Shown: one piece after another, positions 23,128 through 34,843 of the stretch
Numbering within the stretch: position 1 is the stretch's first letter
Layout of the letters: every line of letters begins with the position of its first letter
DNA from: Acanthacorydalis orientalis
Taxonomy: Eukaryota; Arthropoda; Insecta; Megaloptera; Corydalidae
Length of the DNA: 64,000 nt
Direction: 5' to 3'
Assembly: GCA_034766995.1 (NCBI GenBank)
Contig: CM068315.1
Span: 9,810,510-9,874,509 of the forward strand
Notes under the pieces: generated by a model
What the model was told of the DNA's origin: nothing
Databases searched by the model: none
What the model saw: the letters and a program-made list of their open reading frames with translations, nothing else
Position numbers and translations under genes: made by a program

Positions 23128-23996
23128 CCCTTTGATCCCGGCAGAGGATCAAGGAATTCATTGATATTTTCCAAAGAAACTATGGTTTCAGAGCGCTATC
23201 TTTTGGATAATGTATTTAAAGGTCATTGATCTCTTTCTAATGAGACTAAATTTATAACCTTTTCTTTCATTAGAAAAAAGTTACGGACGTCTAAATATTA
23301 GAAAAATCGCAGTTTTTTCATTTGAAAACCTATAAAAATTTGAATTTTAGAATTATATTGATTCATATTTTTTTAAAAAAAAATTCAGTATTATTAGAAA
23401 GCGTATAAAAAATTTGGAGACTCTACATTCTTCACGTGTATCGCAAAAAGAATTTAAAATTCTGTGTGCAGCGATATTTTTTGATCCATTGATAAGTTAG
23501 TTTTTTCCTGTCAAAAAATTATTAGTAACAGCCAAACAACACTAATTCTGACTATCTTTAGAATTTATGTTCTGCATTTTCCGGAGAGAATACCGTCAGT
23601 ACATGATAAACAAGCACAGTGTGTAGTTTGTAAAGCAAATGGAAGAGACCGACATCCAGGTACAAGATATGACCGATGTGAAACCGTTTAGTATACACTT
23701 GATTTTTAAGATTTTTCATACTTAAGAGAAAAATTGTTTCAGAAAATTTTCAATTGAAATCAATTTTTCCGCTTACAATTATATATTTTCAATCAAGAGA
23801 TTTATGTTTCTATGAATATTATCAATAATTTTCCACGATATATCGGGCAGATATGAAATTTCTAATAGCTAATCTTTTTTCTTGTAATCGAAAACTTTGC
23901 AATTTTTATTTTATTTACGATAAAAGAATGTCCAAATAATCAAAAAATTTTTGTTAAAAAATTTAGCACTCTTTCACTCTCCCCGGTTCTCAAGGG
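23128..23996 (+). mobile_element. PiggyBac-type non-autonomous element, copy 2 (longest)
   Basis: 869 bp between TTAA (23124-23127) and TTAA (23997-24000). Left end CCCTTTGATCCCGGCAG, right end on the minus strand CCCTTGAGAACCGGGGAG. It is aligned in inverse order to copies 1 and 3 and keeps ~227 bp that they lack (about 23425-23652), including the start of the transposase cysteine-rich domain. It is the closest of the three to the ancestral element, but still lacks nearly all of the transposase. Confidence 0.9.
23575..23691 (+). pseudogene. PiggyBac transposase cysteine-rich domain fragment
   Basis: 38 codons reading HFPERIPSVHDKQAQ, CVVCKANGRDRHPG, TRYDRCETV and a stop. HFP..IP followed by C-V-V-C, basic spacer, TRY-x-x-C is the entry into the C-terminal cysteine-rich zinc-binding domain of piggyBac transposases. 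The stop replaces the Leu/Phe-Cys step that copies 1 and 3 still show, so this copy carries its own nonsense change. There is no catalytic core upstream. Confidence 0.82.
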
Positions 23997-24104
23997 TTAA
24001 ACAAGTGTTTCAAAGCGAGACGCTACTGAATTAAATATCTCCATTCATACAAGCATTTTATTATATATGTCCATATCTTCATTATTATCAGAATGTCAAG
24101 GTAC

Positions 24105-24260
24105 AAAAAATCAAAAGTTTTCTGTATTTTGGGTCTCTAAGGATGCTAATAATGAGCATAAGTAAAAATTAAAAATGGTTAAAACATGTATTAAACATTT
24201 TTGATTAAAAAAGTTTTTGTGGTTGTAGGAAAAAGAATTCATCTGCGAAACAAATATATT
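24105..24260. repeat. Family X fragment, copy 3
   Basis: Contains ACATTTTTGATTAAAAAAG, TTTTTGTGGTTGTAGGAAAA and AGAATTCATCTGCGAAAC, the right-arm pattern of family X, with a degraded loop upstream. No coding content. Confidence 0.5.
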
Positions 24261-25046
24261 TTTTTATAATTCAATGAAACAGTTATATTAATTTAATTTA
24301 CAAAATATTATTTTTTGAATTATTGATTATTTTTATAAAAGAGAAAAATGTTTATGTAAATATATTTAATAAAAAAAATTTATAAAAACGAATGTTATGT
24401 TAAACAGTTAAATTAAGTGTATAAAGATAAATATTTAATGATTAGAACTCTTATAATGTATATAATATATTAAACTATTTATATGAACAACTTCATTTAG
24501 CATGTGCTTAAAATTAGTTACAACTATTTTTACCCATACCGGTAAAACCATTTTATCAGATATTCAATCACATTTTTTAGCTTAACGTTTATATTTTAAA
24601 GATTTTATTAAAGCGTTTTGTAGGTAAAACGAATTAAATTCAAACATTCTACACAAATAGTAATATATAACGTGACGTGATAAGGAAATCTGCAGAATAC
24701 CTTCATAAATTACTTAAATTTTGTGATTTAATCTAATGTATTTAGAAAGAATTATATTTATAATCATTTTGATTTATAATGTAAATGAAGAAAAATAGTT
24801 GTTACTTTTTGCAAGCAAATAATATTAAACAAACTGATTTATTATCATTTTTATCGAGAAAGGCAGAAAAAATCAGCAAAACAATTAAAAATTTATTAAA
24901 TAAATTTAATAACTGAGGATTTGAGTTTTCATTGAATTTAAACAAATATGATCAAAAAATAAAATAAAATGCGTTCTTATTTAAATTATTTTACAATAAT
25001 ATCAAAATCGAAGCTTATTGTGGGTTCAAATATTTTCGTTTAGGGC
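24261..25046. other. AT-rich gene-free stretch
   Basis: Nothing recognised. Confidence 0.6.
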
Positions 25047-25050
25047 TTAA

Positions 25051-25522
25051 CTCTTCCAGTATGATGCCTTTTTAAAACTCATCATGTCGGTGCAGTAAAC
25101 ATAGATTATTGTTAATATTTTTCATGAAAATTACTATTTATGAATGAATAGAAAGATTTTTAATTAGTCGAACATCAAAGTCAATCTTTACACCACCGAT
25201 AAGTATTAATAGAACATATGTATTACAAGAAAATAAGGAAATATTAAAAATATCACTCTGTTTCCTCAAGACAAACATTTAACAATCAGTAAACTGACAT
25301 TTATTGAAGAACACATAATACCAGGATTGAGGTTGGTTTTGAAATAAAAGAAAGAATTAAAGTAATATTTACGATTTAAATCATGATTTTTTAAAATTTA
25401 TTAGTGAAAGTACCGAATAATAGAAGATAACAAGGAATATCAGTATTCTGTGAGTAACAGAAAGAAGTATATTTGCAAATAAAAAAGCGGCCACCTGAGT
25501 TTACCGCACCGGAACGGGAGAG
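25051..25522. mobile_element. Possible second TTAA element
   Basis: A 472 bp block between TTAA at 25047-25050 and TTAA at 25523-25526. Left end CTCTTCCAGTATGATGCC; right end on the minus strand CTCTCCCGTTCCGGTGCGG. The ends match at CTCTYCC and again at CGGTGCRGTAAAC (inside the left end at about 25086, at the right end at about 25496). TTAA and imperfect inverted ends suggest a piggyBac-type MITE of a different family from copies 1-3. The inner part is AT-rich and non-coding. Confidence 0.5.
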
Positions 25523-25526
25523 TTAA

Positions 25527-26319
25527 TAGGAAATAATTTTATTATGAGACCATACAATTCTCAAATATGGAAGAAGAGAGTATAATTTTAATTCATTTAA
25601 TTATATTTGCACAATCAAATAGTATTCTTCTTGATTTGATTGTGCTCTAGTACTATTTATAATAAAAAAGTAAGAAATATACTGACGGATTTATAATATT
25701 ATAATATTTTGATAATTCCCCTAGTTTCAATTTTTGACATAAAATTGTATTATAACATGTAAAGAGGTGTTCAATTTAGGATCGTCTTTTAAGACCGATA
25801 TTTGATAAATATATAAATTTTATCTTAAAATGTCGACTTCGTTTTTATATAGGTCGCCTTATACGCCGTGATATACGGTAATGGAATATAAGAAATGTAA
25901 CACTGAATAAATTTACTTTCACAAATGAATTATTTTTTCATCCCATAAACTACAAAACAAATTTTTGGCGCAGGAATGTTCAATAAATCATTATTGATCC
26001 TTTTTCATTATTGATTATGTGCATTTTGATGGTGATTATCTCATTTTCAAAGACCCAAGGTACAAAACACATTATTTTAAAATTTTACAATCTTATTAAA
26101 CTTTAATTTGTAATAAAATAAAAAAAAATGTACTTTAATGCCTAGAAATAGAACGAAAGAAAGCACGAATGTAATTGTTTACATTTTTAATTCAACAACT
26201 GTTTACAATTTGTTCTGATTGAAAAGCAGGATTTAAGTATATCATTTTAATAGTAATAGTAATGGCGTGCTATTGGTTATTTTATAAGCTAAATATAATT
26301 AATCAAGTGTTTAATTATA
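25527..26319. other. AT-rich stretch with family X fragment, copy 4
   Basis: 25925-26060 carries the family X left arm (CACAAATGAATTATTTTTTC, CCATAAACTACAAAACAAAT, TTCAATAAATCATTATTGAT, then GTGCATTTTGATGGTGATTA). The rest holds nothing recognised. Confidence 0.5.
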
Positions 26320-26990
26320 ATGCATGACTATAAAGTTATAGATTGTAAATTGAGTTGCACGGCGTTGTCATCGCTTCTCGCTTATTCGCCTCAATCCCAA
26401 AATTCATCAACATATCATACGACTACTTTATTATTCTATTATGTAATCGTTACGCGAGCACAGCCGCACCCATGTCTACCGTTTAGACGTCAAAGTTACG
26501 AATCTGCATACAACAACACTTATAAACATTCGCGCTAGATATGCTTTTGACAGATGTTCGTTTGGAATAACACAGGTCAACGTACGTACTCTCGTTCACT
26601 CTCGACATTGTTTTCGCAATGAAGTTTCACGAACGCAGCGGGAAACAATTTATATAGTCTTTCCTCCGACGGATCCGTACAAAATAATAACAGTCGTAAA
26701 CGGCGAGTCGACGATGAGTTCCGCGAAGTAAATAAATTGCGAATTGAATGTTATAATTTAATATTCATTGGGCTTTTGGAACTACATTTTCACGGCCTCA
26801 CTCTCGATACGATCATAAAAGGATGCGGGCCTATTCTCACTTAATGAGTTCAGTACGGAAATGGAATAATTTAATAACGCTGTACTGAGAAAACCGACTG
26901 AAATGGAACTGCGACTTCGTTTGGCTTGTGCACACTTCGCTGCGTATCCGTACGCCTCCGATCATTTTTCCCCCTATTTATTTTTTACAC
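26320..26990. other. GC-richer island
   Basis: Mixed-composition, CpG-containing DNA (CGTAAACGGCGAGTCGACGA near 26695) with ATTGAATGTTATAATTTAAT-type AT blocks inside. A 72-codon frame (26320-26538) has no recognised domain. Looks like conserved non-coding DNA or an untranslated exon; not proven. Confidence 0.35.
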
Positions 26991-27120
26991 GTATTGAAAA
27001 CAGATTTCTATATTTTTTTGTTTCATTTTCGATAATGTTATCAATATATAAATTCATATAACGTAATGAATAAAGCGAAGATTTAAGAATGTCTCAAGTT
27101 CAAGATAAAGGATAATATTC

Positions 27121-27405
27121 TTTAGCAAAAGAAATAATCTTTAAGTTATTAAGTTAATATACAAATTAAAAAATCAAATATTTGACATGGAATATACTAA
27201 AACACATATTTGCTTGAAATTATTTGTTCAGATATTGAAAAATGATGTATATATATATAATCTTCTAAAATCTACTTTTATCCATTATTTAGCAAAATTA
27301 TGAAGTTAATAAACAAACAAAAAAATCAAGTATTTGACACGGAATGTAATAAAACTTATATTTGTTTGAAATTATTTGTAGAGATATTTAAATATGATAT
27401 ACACA
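27121..27405. repeat. Tandem duplication, ~150-170 bp unit, two copies
   Basis: 27121-27287 and 27288-27405 are homologous: TTTAGCAAAA, AAGTTAATA, AAAAAATCAA, TATTTGACAYGGAAT and TTTGAAATTATTTGT recur in order. The start-to-start offset is 152-167 bp with small indels. The second copy runs into a (TA)n/(CA)n tract at 27410-27459. Confidence 0.8.
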
Positions 27406-27406
27406 C

Positions 27407-27409
<3 letters not shown>

Positions 27410-27459
<50 letters not shown>
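27410..27459. repeat. (TA)n/(CA)n microsatellite
   Basis: (TA)18 followed by (CA)6. Confidence 0.95.
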
Positions 27460-27752
27460 TTTATATTATTTTAAAATATATTTTTATCAATTAAAATATA
27501 AAATAAATCTAAATGAGTAAATAATAAAATGTATAAAATTGAAAAATAAATTACATCAATAAAAAATATATTTCAAATGTTGAGACTAACAATAAAATAT
27601 TAAATTTCATTACCTATCCTACTAATATTGCGTTGATTGTCAAAAATTTTTATTGGAGAATCATTATTGAATGTATACTGATATAAATTGTGAATGAACC
27701 GCATATTGGTTTAATTACCTGATATAAACTGATCTATATACTCATACATTAA

Positions 27753-28403
27753 CCCTTTAGAGTCGAAGAGCGAGAAATGGATGCTTAACATTTAAAACAA
27801 TATTTCTGGATTAATTGGAGATTCTTTTAGTTTAAACAAAATAAAAATTGCTGATTTACCTGCTAGAAGAAAAAATAATTTAATTCAAATTATCCATTAG
27901 AAATTTCAAATTTATCTGATATATCGTGAAAAATCATTGATAATTTCGAGGAAATATAAATCTCTTAATTGAAAACATATAATTGGAAGCGGAAAATTGA
28001 TTACGGTTGAAAATTTGCAGAAATCATTACTGTTGAGTGTGAAAAATTTTGAAACAATCAATAGCGCAAAAGACCTTTTCACATAGGTCACATCTTGTAC
28101 GTGGATGTAGAGTCTCGAAATTTTTTATACGCTTTCTTTCAATGATGAACTTTTGTAAAAAAAAATATTATTCAATCCAATTTTCGAGTTTATAATTTTT
28201 ATAGGTTTTCAAATAAAAAAACAGTGATTTTTCTGATTTTTAGACTACCGTAATTTTTTTAATGAAAGAAAGAGTTAAAAATGTATTCTTATTAGAAAGA
28301 GATTAGTGATCTTTAAATATATCATCTAAAAACTAGCACTTTGAGAGCATAGTTTCTTTGGAAATATCAATGGATTCTCAGATTTACGTCTGGCTTCAAA
28401 GAG
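27753..28403 (-). mobile_element. PiggyBac-type non-autonomous element, copy 3
   Basis: 651 bp, left flank TTAA (27749-27752), right flank TCAA (28404-28407, one change from TTAA). Left end CCCTTTAGAGTCGAAGAG; right end on the minus strand CTCTTTGAAGCCAGACG. Same internal structure and deletion junction as copy 1. The transposase stub lies on the minus strand with a 274 bp 3' tail. Confidence 0.88.
28027..28104 (-). pseudogene. PiggyBac transposase C-terminal cysteine-rich domain fragment
   Basis: 25 codons plus stop: PRTRCDLCEKVFC then AIDCFKIFHTQQ. All four cysteines and the terminal histidine of the CxxC...C...C-F-x-x-F-H ending are present, making this the best-preserved version in the window of the final piece of the domain. 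Everything upstream was deleted. Confidence 0.85.
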
Positions 28404-28407
28404 TCAA

Positions 28408-28809
28408 TTTATTTACACAAGAAATATAGTATGTTATTTAAATCAACAATATAATTTAATATGTATATTTATGCACATAAATATACAAAGTAGTCAGTGA
28501 AAAAAATACTTGTAAAATTTTGGTGAAATAATAATATGTCATACCAAGGAATACAGTTGTGTACACTGTCATATAAACAAATAAATATGATTTTATCTTT
28601 TATCTAGTACACTTAAAATGTATGAACAAAAAATATTTTTGTAGATAAGAGACCAATAATATATAGTTTTTAATAATTTAAGCACTTATAAAAGTTTTTT
28701 TCTTATAAAACTATGAAGAAGAACCACATTAATTTTTTAACAAATACTGTTGAAACAACAGATAATAACATATAATGTATGTATATGTATTAATTGTATT
28801 CAAATAGTA

Positions 28810-28856
<47 letters not shown>

Positions 28857-29766
28857 AATTTTATTTACAGATTTTAATTTAGTAAATGTTATCATCTTTT
28901 ATTTTATGTTATACTCAAACCACATTTGTATTCTTTTATTCGTCTGTTTTAATTTTGTGAATAAAAGCACGAATATAATAGTTAAAAATATACACACTGA
29001 AAAAGCTTATTTATGTAAATACTGTTTCATATTAGTTTCATAGTTATTACTCACGTTATGTATTTTGTTTAACACAATCTTGTGAGTTTTAAAATAAATA
29101 CATTACATTTTAACGTTACAACTTTCTTTTTCTATTTTATTATGTTCTGTTATCATTAAAATCGTTCGTTATGTTCTCTAAATATATTTTTTGACCAAAT
29201 TTACGTGCTTATTTATTCTGAATCGCATGCAAAATATTCGTTTTTCATGTTAATCGTCAAACGAATTATTATGTTATATGAAATTTAATATTTCTGATAA
29301 ATATTGGTACATAAAAATATGTTAACATAAATAGTATTGTATATCGTTATATACCAAATTTGTTTTATACATATGAAATACACAAAAATATATCTTTTGG
29401 ATATCATTTTCAAATAAAAATGATCAATTAAATTTTAAAATTGCTTATAGTTGTATTGCATAGTTACTATATCAATAACATTTCGAAATATTTCATTTTA
29501 TCTCATGGAAATATTGAAGTGATAATTATTTTTCCAATTTTTTCCAGTTCATTCCGCTTCAATATAAAAAAACAAATACGTTACAGGTATATTTAAATAT
29601 GCATTAATTAAGCTCATATTTTCAGTATTCAATTACTAATACGCATTTGTATTGTATTGATTTTCAATTAATGAACCGTGTGCTAATTGGATATATTTAA
29701 TATGAAAATCATATATGATCAAATCACTAAATAAGCATAAAATAAATCATTCTTTATGATTATATA

Positions 29767-29849
<83 letters not shown>

Positions 29850-30016
29850 ATATACATACATTAATACATTAGTGGAGAGTATTACAAAACAAGTTGTATT
29901 TTCAAAACAGAAATTTAAATGAAATTTATATGTTTTTATTTTATGGAACATATACTTCAAAATAATTATCATATTTTCAGATTCCAGTTCTTTTTCACTT
30001 TTTACAATTTATTAAT

Positions 30017-30052
<36 letters not shown>

Positions 30053-30379
30053 AACATGAAAATAATTACTAATTAAAAAAACTACAAAATTACATATAGG
30101 TTTATTTTATTTTGTTTATATTTTAATTTCTATATTTAGTTTTATTTTAATTTCTAGTTTATATTTTAATAACTATAATGTGATTTTAATGTAAATTTGA
30201 CATTTATTAAAAAAATAAATATTTAAAAACTCACTTGAATATTAATAGCAGATTTTGAATATTTTTTTTTAATTTTATATGTTACTCTGCTTTGTCTACA
30301 TTAATGGAAATATTATATAACCTATGTTAAATATTTCTTCGTAATCATCTCAACGACAGATTGTAGAGCGTATACCTAC
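28408..30379. other. AT-rich stretch with (TA)n tracts
   Basis: (TA)n at 28813-28851, a compound array at 29760-29858 and (TA)n at 30022-30049. A frame at 28750-29043 (97 codons) spans the TA tract and encodes only low-complexity and hydrophobic AT-rich residues. No gene supported. Confidence 0.65.
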
Positions 30380-30569
30380 CTATATATATATATATATATG
30401 TAAATATATATATATATATATATATGTATCTATACAGATATATATATATACATATGTATATATATATATATAAATATATTACCTATATATATATATATAT
30501 ATATACATCTATATATATATATATATCTATATATATATATATATATATATATCTATATATATATATATC

Positions 30570-30642
<73 letters not shown>

Positions 30643-30643
30643 A
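30380..30643. repeat. Long compound TA/TC array, ~260 bp
   Basis: TA repeats broken at intervals by TATC or TATG (ATCTATATATATATAT blocks), giving an irregular higher-order pattern. The open frame across it is an artefact. Confidence 0.93.
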
Positions 30644-31230
30644 TTGCTTAACGGATACAATTTAAATAAATTAACTCAATTAGTTATATAAATCAAATAA
30701 AAAAATCAATTATAATACATCTTAGTAGATTTAGTAGTTTTATTAATTACTAACTATTTTGTAAAATATTTTTTTTCTTTTCTGGTAAGTACTCTAAACT
30801 GTTTATAAGAGGTATCACCTCACCTGTCGTAGTACCATAAAACCTCAATAACATATAAGAGGCATGCAAAATATTTTATCATTTATTAAAATAACAAATA
30901 TTGACAGATATTATAGAGTTTTCCGTAATTTGACGTTCTGAAGGTACTATAATCATCATCGAAATTCGCATAAGCATTAATAAAAAATGATGTTTGAACA
31001 TATTTGATTAAAAACAAATTTTGTGGTTATTGGAGCAAAAAATTAACTAATTACTAATACTGATGATCGATTTAAATTGAAATGGCGATAATTTAAATAA
31101 ATTTAAATAATAAGAAAAATTCAACTTCTCACTTTCTTAAATAATAAAATATTATATTTCAGTATAGATAGTAATTCATTAAATAAAAGAAGAGTAAATA
31201 TTGAGAGACAAGTCAAAAAAATAATGAGTG

Positions 31231-31273
<43 letters not shown>

Positions 31274-31338
31274 GTAAAAATGTTCTATTAAAAATATTTT
31301 TTATATGTTAGCCATGCTATTATCTATCTATCTATCAT

Positions 31339-31391
<53 letters not shown>

Positions 31392-31900
31392 TATTAATAT
31401 ATGTAACATTTAGAAAAAGAAAAGTGTACTCTTTGGGATTATGATTTATGTTCTAAAGTTGGTTTTGAAGTCTTACTATTTTTATATTTTTTGAAAAAAA
31501 TTATAATCATTTATAAAAGATATCAATTGACGTATAAGATGTAGTTTGGATATTAAAATATGGATTTTTATTCTTATGTTTTCATAAATTGAAAATAGAC
31601 ATAACCTTTCGCAAATACTTCTGTTATTAAGTTACGGTAGAAAAAATATTAAATTACCAATTAACGTTCAAGATATTTGTTTGGGTAAAATCAGACATCT
31701 CTTCTACTTTTATGTGCGTAGTTGTCTCTGTTTCCTGAACGACTCTGATTTATCTAGAAATTTGTGTATTTTAATTAAACAATTAATTAAAGAAAACTTC
31801 TTCATTTGCAGGCTTACTAATAAAAATAAATCAGAGCAATATTATTTTCATTTCGAACTAAAATACAAAGGTATTTTGAACATTTCCATTATGTCTCTTC
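30644..31900. other. AT-rich stretch with family X fragment and microsatellites
   Basis: 30945-31055 carries a degraded family X right arm (CATAAGCATTAATAAAAAAT, TTGATTAAAAACAAATTTTG, TGGTTATTGGAGCAAAAAAT). (TA)n at 31233-31268; (TATC)4 plus (TA)n at 31321-31388. A 75-codon frame at 31681-31908 has no recognised domain. Confidence 0.5.
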
Positions 31901-32300
31901 GTGACTAGAAGTGCCTTCAAGACCGACTGATTCTATTAAAATCGTCCGCAACAGATCACCTCATTTAACGCGATCTGTTAAATGTTAATAAGGCGTGTGT
32001 TTGTGACACGCGTTATCGTGTCATGTAGAATGCAGATATTACAATTATGTTGACTCTTGAACTGCTATATATAGCCGACATAACGTTCCGCACACTGGGT
32101 CCGCGACGCTCGACTGTAAGGATAAAATAGTGCGGAGAGTCACGCCAACCATTCGGAAACGACGGTGTACTTGTAACCCGGAAGTGTTAGTCCGGAGACG
32201 GACTAGACTCGAGCATCCAGTCTTGGCCTCTTCAGTTACGGGTTGTTATTTCTTGATTGATTGTGCGTAGGTGTGCGTTTGTATGTGTGGATACAGTTTA
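31901..32300. other. GC-richer island, possible promoter or first exon
   Basis: Strongly raised GC with CpG words (GGGTCCGCGACGCTCGACTG near 32098). CTATATATAG at about 32064-32073 is a TATA-like sequence ~30-35 bp upstream of the GC-rich part, which is the geometry of a core promoter; in an AT-rich genome this can be chance. No open frame recognised. Confidence 0.35.
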
Positions 32301-32325
32301 TCTACCTACCCATATACATACATAC

Positions 32326-32372
<47 letters not shown>

Positions 32373-32538
32373 ATTATGTGCGTATATGTATGTAAGGATT
32401 ATATACTCTTGGGATATGAAAATAAATAATAGCGGTTACGTAATATTCATTATTTTGATGACGGTATCAAAATTGTGTAATAAAAATACGACAACAAAAT
32501 ATGGTGTACGTAATTACTTTTTTTAAAAGAAAACTAAG

Positions 32539-32576
<38 letters not shown>

Positions 32577-32655
32577 CTTAGTATATATATATATATAAAC
32601 AGAAGGTGTGTTATTATTAATGATGCATTATTTTTAATTAATTTTTTAAATATTA
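32301..32655. repeat. (TA)n tracts and a 50-bp perfect palindrome
   Basis: (TA)n/(CA)n at 32327-32370. 32533-32582 is a perfect palindrome: ACTAAGTATG, a TA core, CATACTTAGT. A short (TA)n follows at 32583-32597. Confidence 0.9.
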
Positions 32656-33195
32656 GGTTAGTAAAAAATAGTTGCTGTTTGTCAAGTTTTTATGATTTTC
32701 CTAGCTGTTTTAAGTGGCCCACAAATGTTGGATGATTAACGCTTAACTTTTGTGAAAGCTCTTGAATTGTTGTACGTTGTTCTGATTCAAATAACGCCTT
32801 CAATTATTTGTTATGAACTGATGAAGGACGCCAGCGAAGGTCATCATCTTCAAGCCTCTCTTCCCTAGCACGAAATTTTTAAAACCATCATTGCACCATA
32901 CGTTCCTTAAGAGCACTCATAACAAAAACATCATTTAGTTTACGAGTAGTGTTTGTTGCTTTACCACCCGTTTTGAATTCATACAAAAACATTGCTCTTA
33001 TATGCTTCTTTTTCATTTTTAATTAAATATCCCAATTTGAAGCAAAATTAATAATGAAACTAAAGTCGATGTTAACAAAATACCAACTGAAAAATACGCT
33101 TTAAAATGGTTTTAACATGAACACGCTGAAATGACACTTTCATTAAAAAATAAGTTTAGAATTCAGAAAAAAACCCAATTATTTTCCTATCAACC
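32656..33195 (-). mobile_element. GGTTGG-lineage mariner, copy G, 540 bp
   Basis: TA at 32654-32655 and 33196-33197. Left end GGTTAGTAAAAAATAGTTGC; right end on the minus strand GGTTGATAGGAAAATAATTG. Transposase remnant on the minus strand from ATG at 33016: MKKKHIRAMFLYEFKTGG, then AANTTRKLNDVFVMSALKE, WFKNF, LEDDD, and the later blocks TTIQELSQKLSVNHPTFV. Only the N-terminal DNA-binding region is coded; the catalytic domain is deleted and several indels are present. Same design as copies A, D and H. Confidence 0.92.
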
Positions 33196-33324
33196 TAACA
33201 GAAACATTGAGTGTTTCCAAACAATAATTTACACAAGTGAAAATTTATATTTTTTATATTACAAATTAATAAGTAATATTACAAAATATAAACAAAGAAA
33301 ATAGCATGAGGTTTTCAAGTATTT

Positions 33325-33470
33325 ATTGTATTCCGAATTATTTAATTCGGAATACAATACTATTTACCGTCTAATATTTATTAGTCGGTAAATAGTTAAA
33401 TATGACTAATGCGTTTAATAATAAATCAACACCCATTACAAAAAATCTTTTGTATAAAATGGGTTGACGT
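33325..33470. repeat. Cluster of three consecutive hairpins
   Basis: 33325-33358: perfect inverted repeat, arms ATTGTATTCCGAATTA and TAATTCGGAATACAAT, 2-base loop. 33360-33395: arms CTATTTACCGTCTAATA and TATTAGTCGGTAAATAG, one mismatch, 2-base loop. 33426-33470: a looser fold pairing TCAACACCCATTACAAAA with TTTTGTATAAAATGGGTTGA. No coding content. Confidence 0.9.
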
Positions 33471-33858
33471 AGAGTTGATGTGTATTCTATTCTTTATACC
33501 GTTTTTTTATCTTTATTTTTTGTTTACAATAAAATATAATCAGAATTTCGTACTTTACAAAATTAGAAGGTAATCAAATACTCGTCACATTTCAATTTTA
33601 ATTTAAAACATATTGAACATGTATCGATAAAACTGTATACTTTATAATATTGTAAATGTTTTTTTTACCTAAATATGGAACAATATTTACATATAAATAG
33701 CAACATTGATTATGGCGCGTTGTTTTTTCTGTATATACGATATACCTGAACGGATATTCATACATATTTTTTTATGGTAAAATATTCTTTGCTTCAAAAA
33801 CTTTTCAAATATGACAAAAATATCCCTTTGTATACATACATATATATATATATATATA

Positions 33859-33912
<54 letters not shown>

Positions 33913-34001
33913 TATATATTTTATATATAAATCTTTTTAATAAGATGATGATTATTTTGTGTCTGTTTTAAATTTATATTAATATATAATCACTACAACA
34001 A

Positions 34002-34056
<55 letters not shown>

Positions 34057-34806
34057 TAGATACTTTCCTGCATTAAAAAAGAAAATTTTGATAACGGTTT
34101 TCAAAAAAGGATTGAATTAATTTATAAATTTTAAACAAAAAAATTATAAGTAAAATTCAGTAAAGAAATATAATTTGAATTAATAGCATAAATATATAAT
34201 TATTGATTCAGTAATATTTAAATATCTGTACGTGCCTATTTGGAAAAATGAAATTGCTATTTATTTAACTGTCTACAAGTTCTTTTAAAATAAACAATGA
34301 ATTGTTTGACATTGTATTTGTGTCGTGTTTTATTTTCAAAAAAATAATATAATTCTGAAAGGAAACTCAAGTGATTTCAAGCAAAATAACATCATTTGGT
34401 GATAATATACAATAAAAGTAATATGATATTCAATAAAAATAAATTGGGAATAATCCAATGAAAAATTTTAACATTTGTAACATCTGAAGATATTTGCACT
34501 TGTCGAGAGATTTTATATACATTTTTAATTAAATATCATCGTTTATAAAAATAAATTAAAATGTTTTAAGTTGAAATTCAAAATTTCTTATTTTTTTAAA
34601 TTAATATTTGAATAATTAAACTTATTAAAAAACTCAGATTTGCAACAAACGTATTCTTCTAGTAATGAATTTATCCAATAAAGATTACATTATTCTATAT
34701 AAAATATAGTAAATATAAATTTCTATTATATGAGTTTCAAAAATGATTAATCATCATTAAAAGAAATATAATTATTTTACAGATTATTTCCAGCCTTATT
34801 TAAGTT

Positions 34807-34843
<37 letters not shown>

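Larger units (their letters stand above)
22946..24062. repeat. Diverged repeat P, copy 2 (filled site)
   Basis: The homologue of 20097-20350 interrupted after GTTATAGGTATTTAA by the piggyBac-type element 23128-23996. It resumes at TTAAACAAGTGTTTCAAAG and GCGAGACGCTACTGAATTAA. The pair demonstrates insertion at TTAA with duplication of TTAA. Confidence 0.75.

Noticed and set aside
32064..32073. CTATATATAG as a definite TATA box
   Set aside because: TA-rich words are everywhere here; kept only as a possibility within the island entry.
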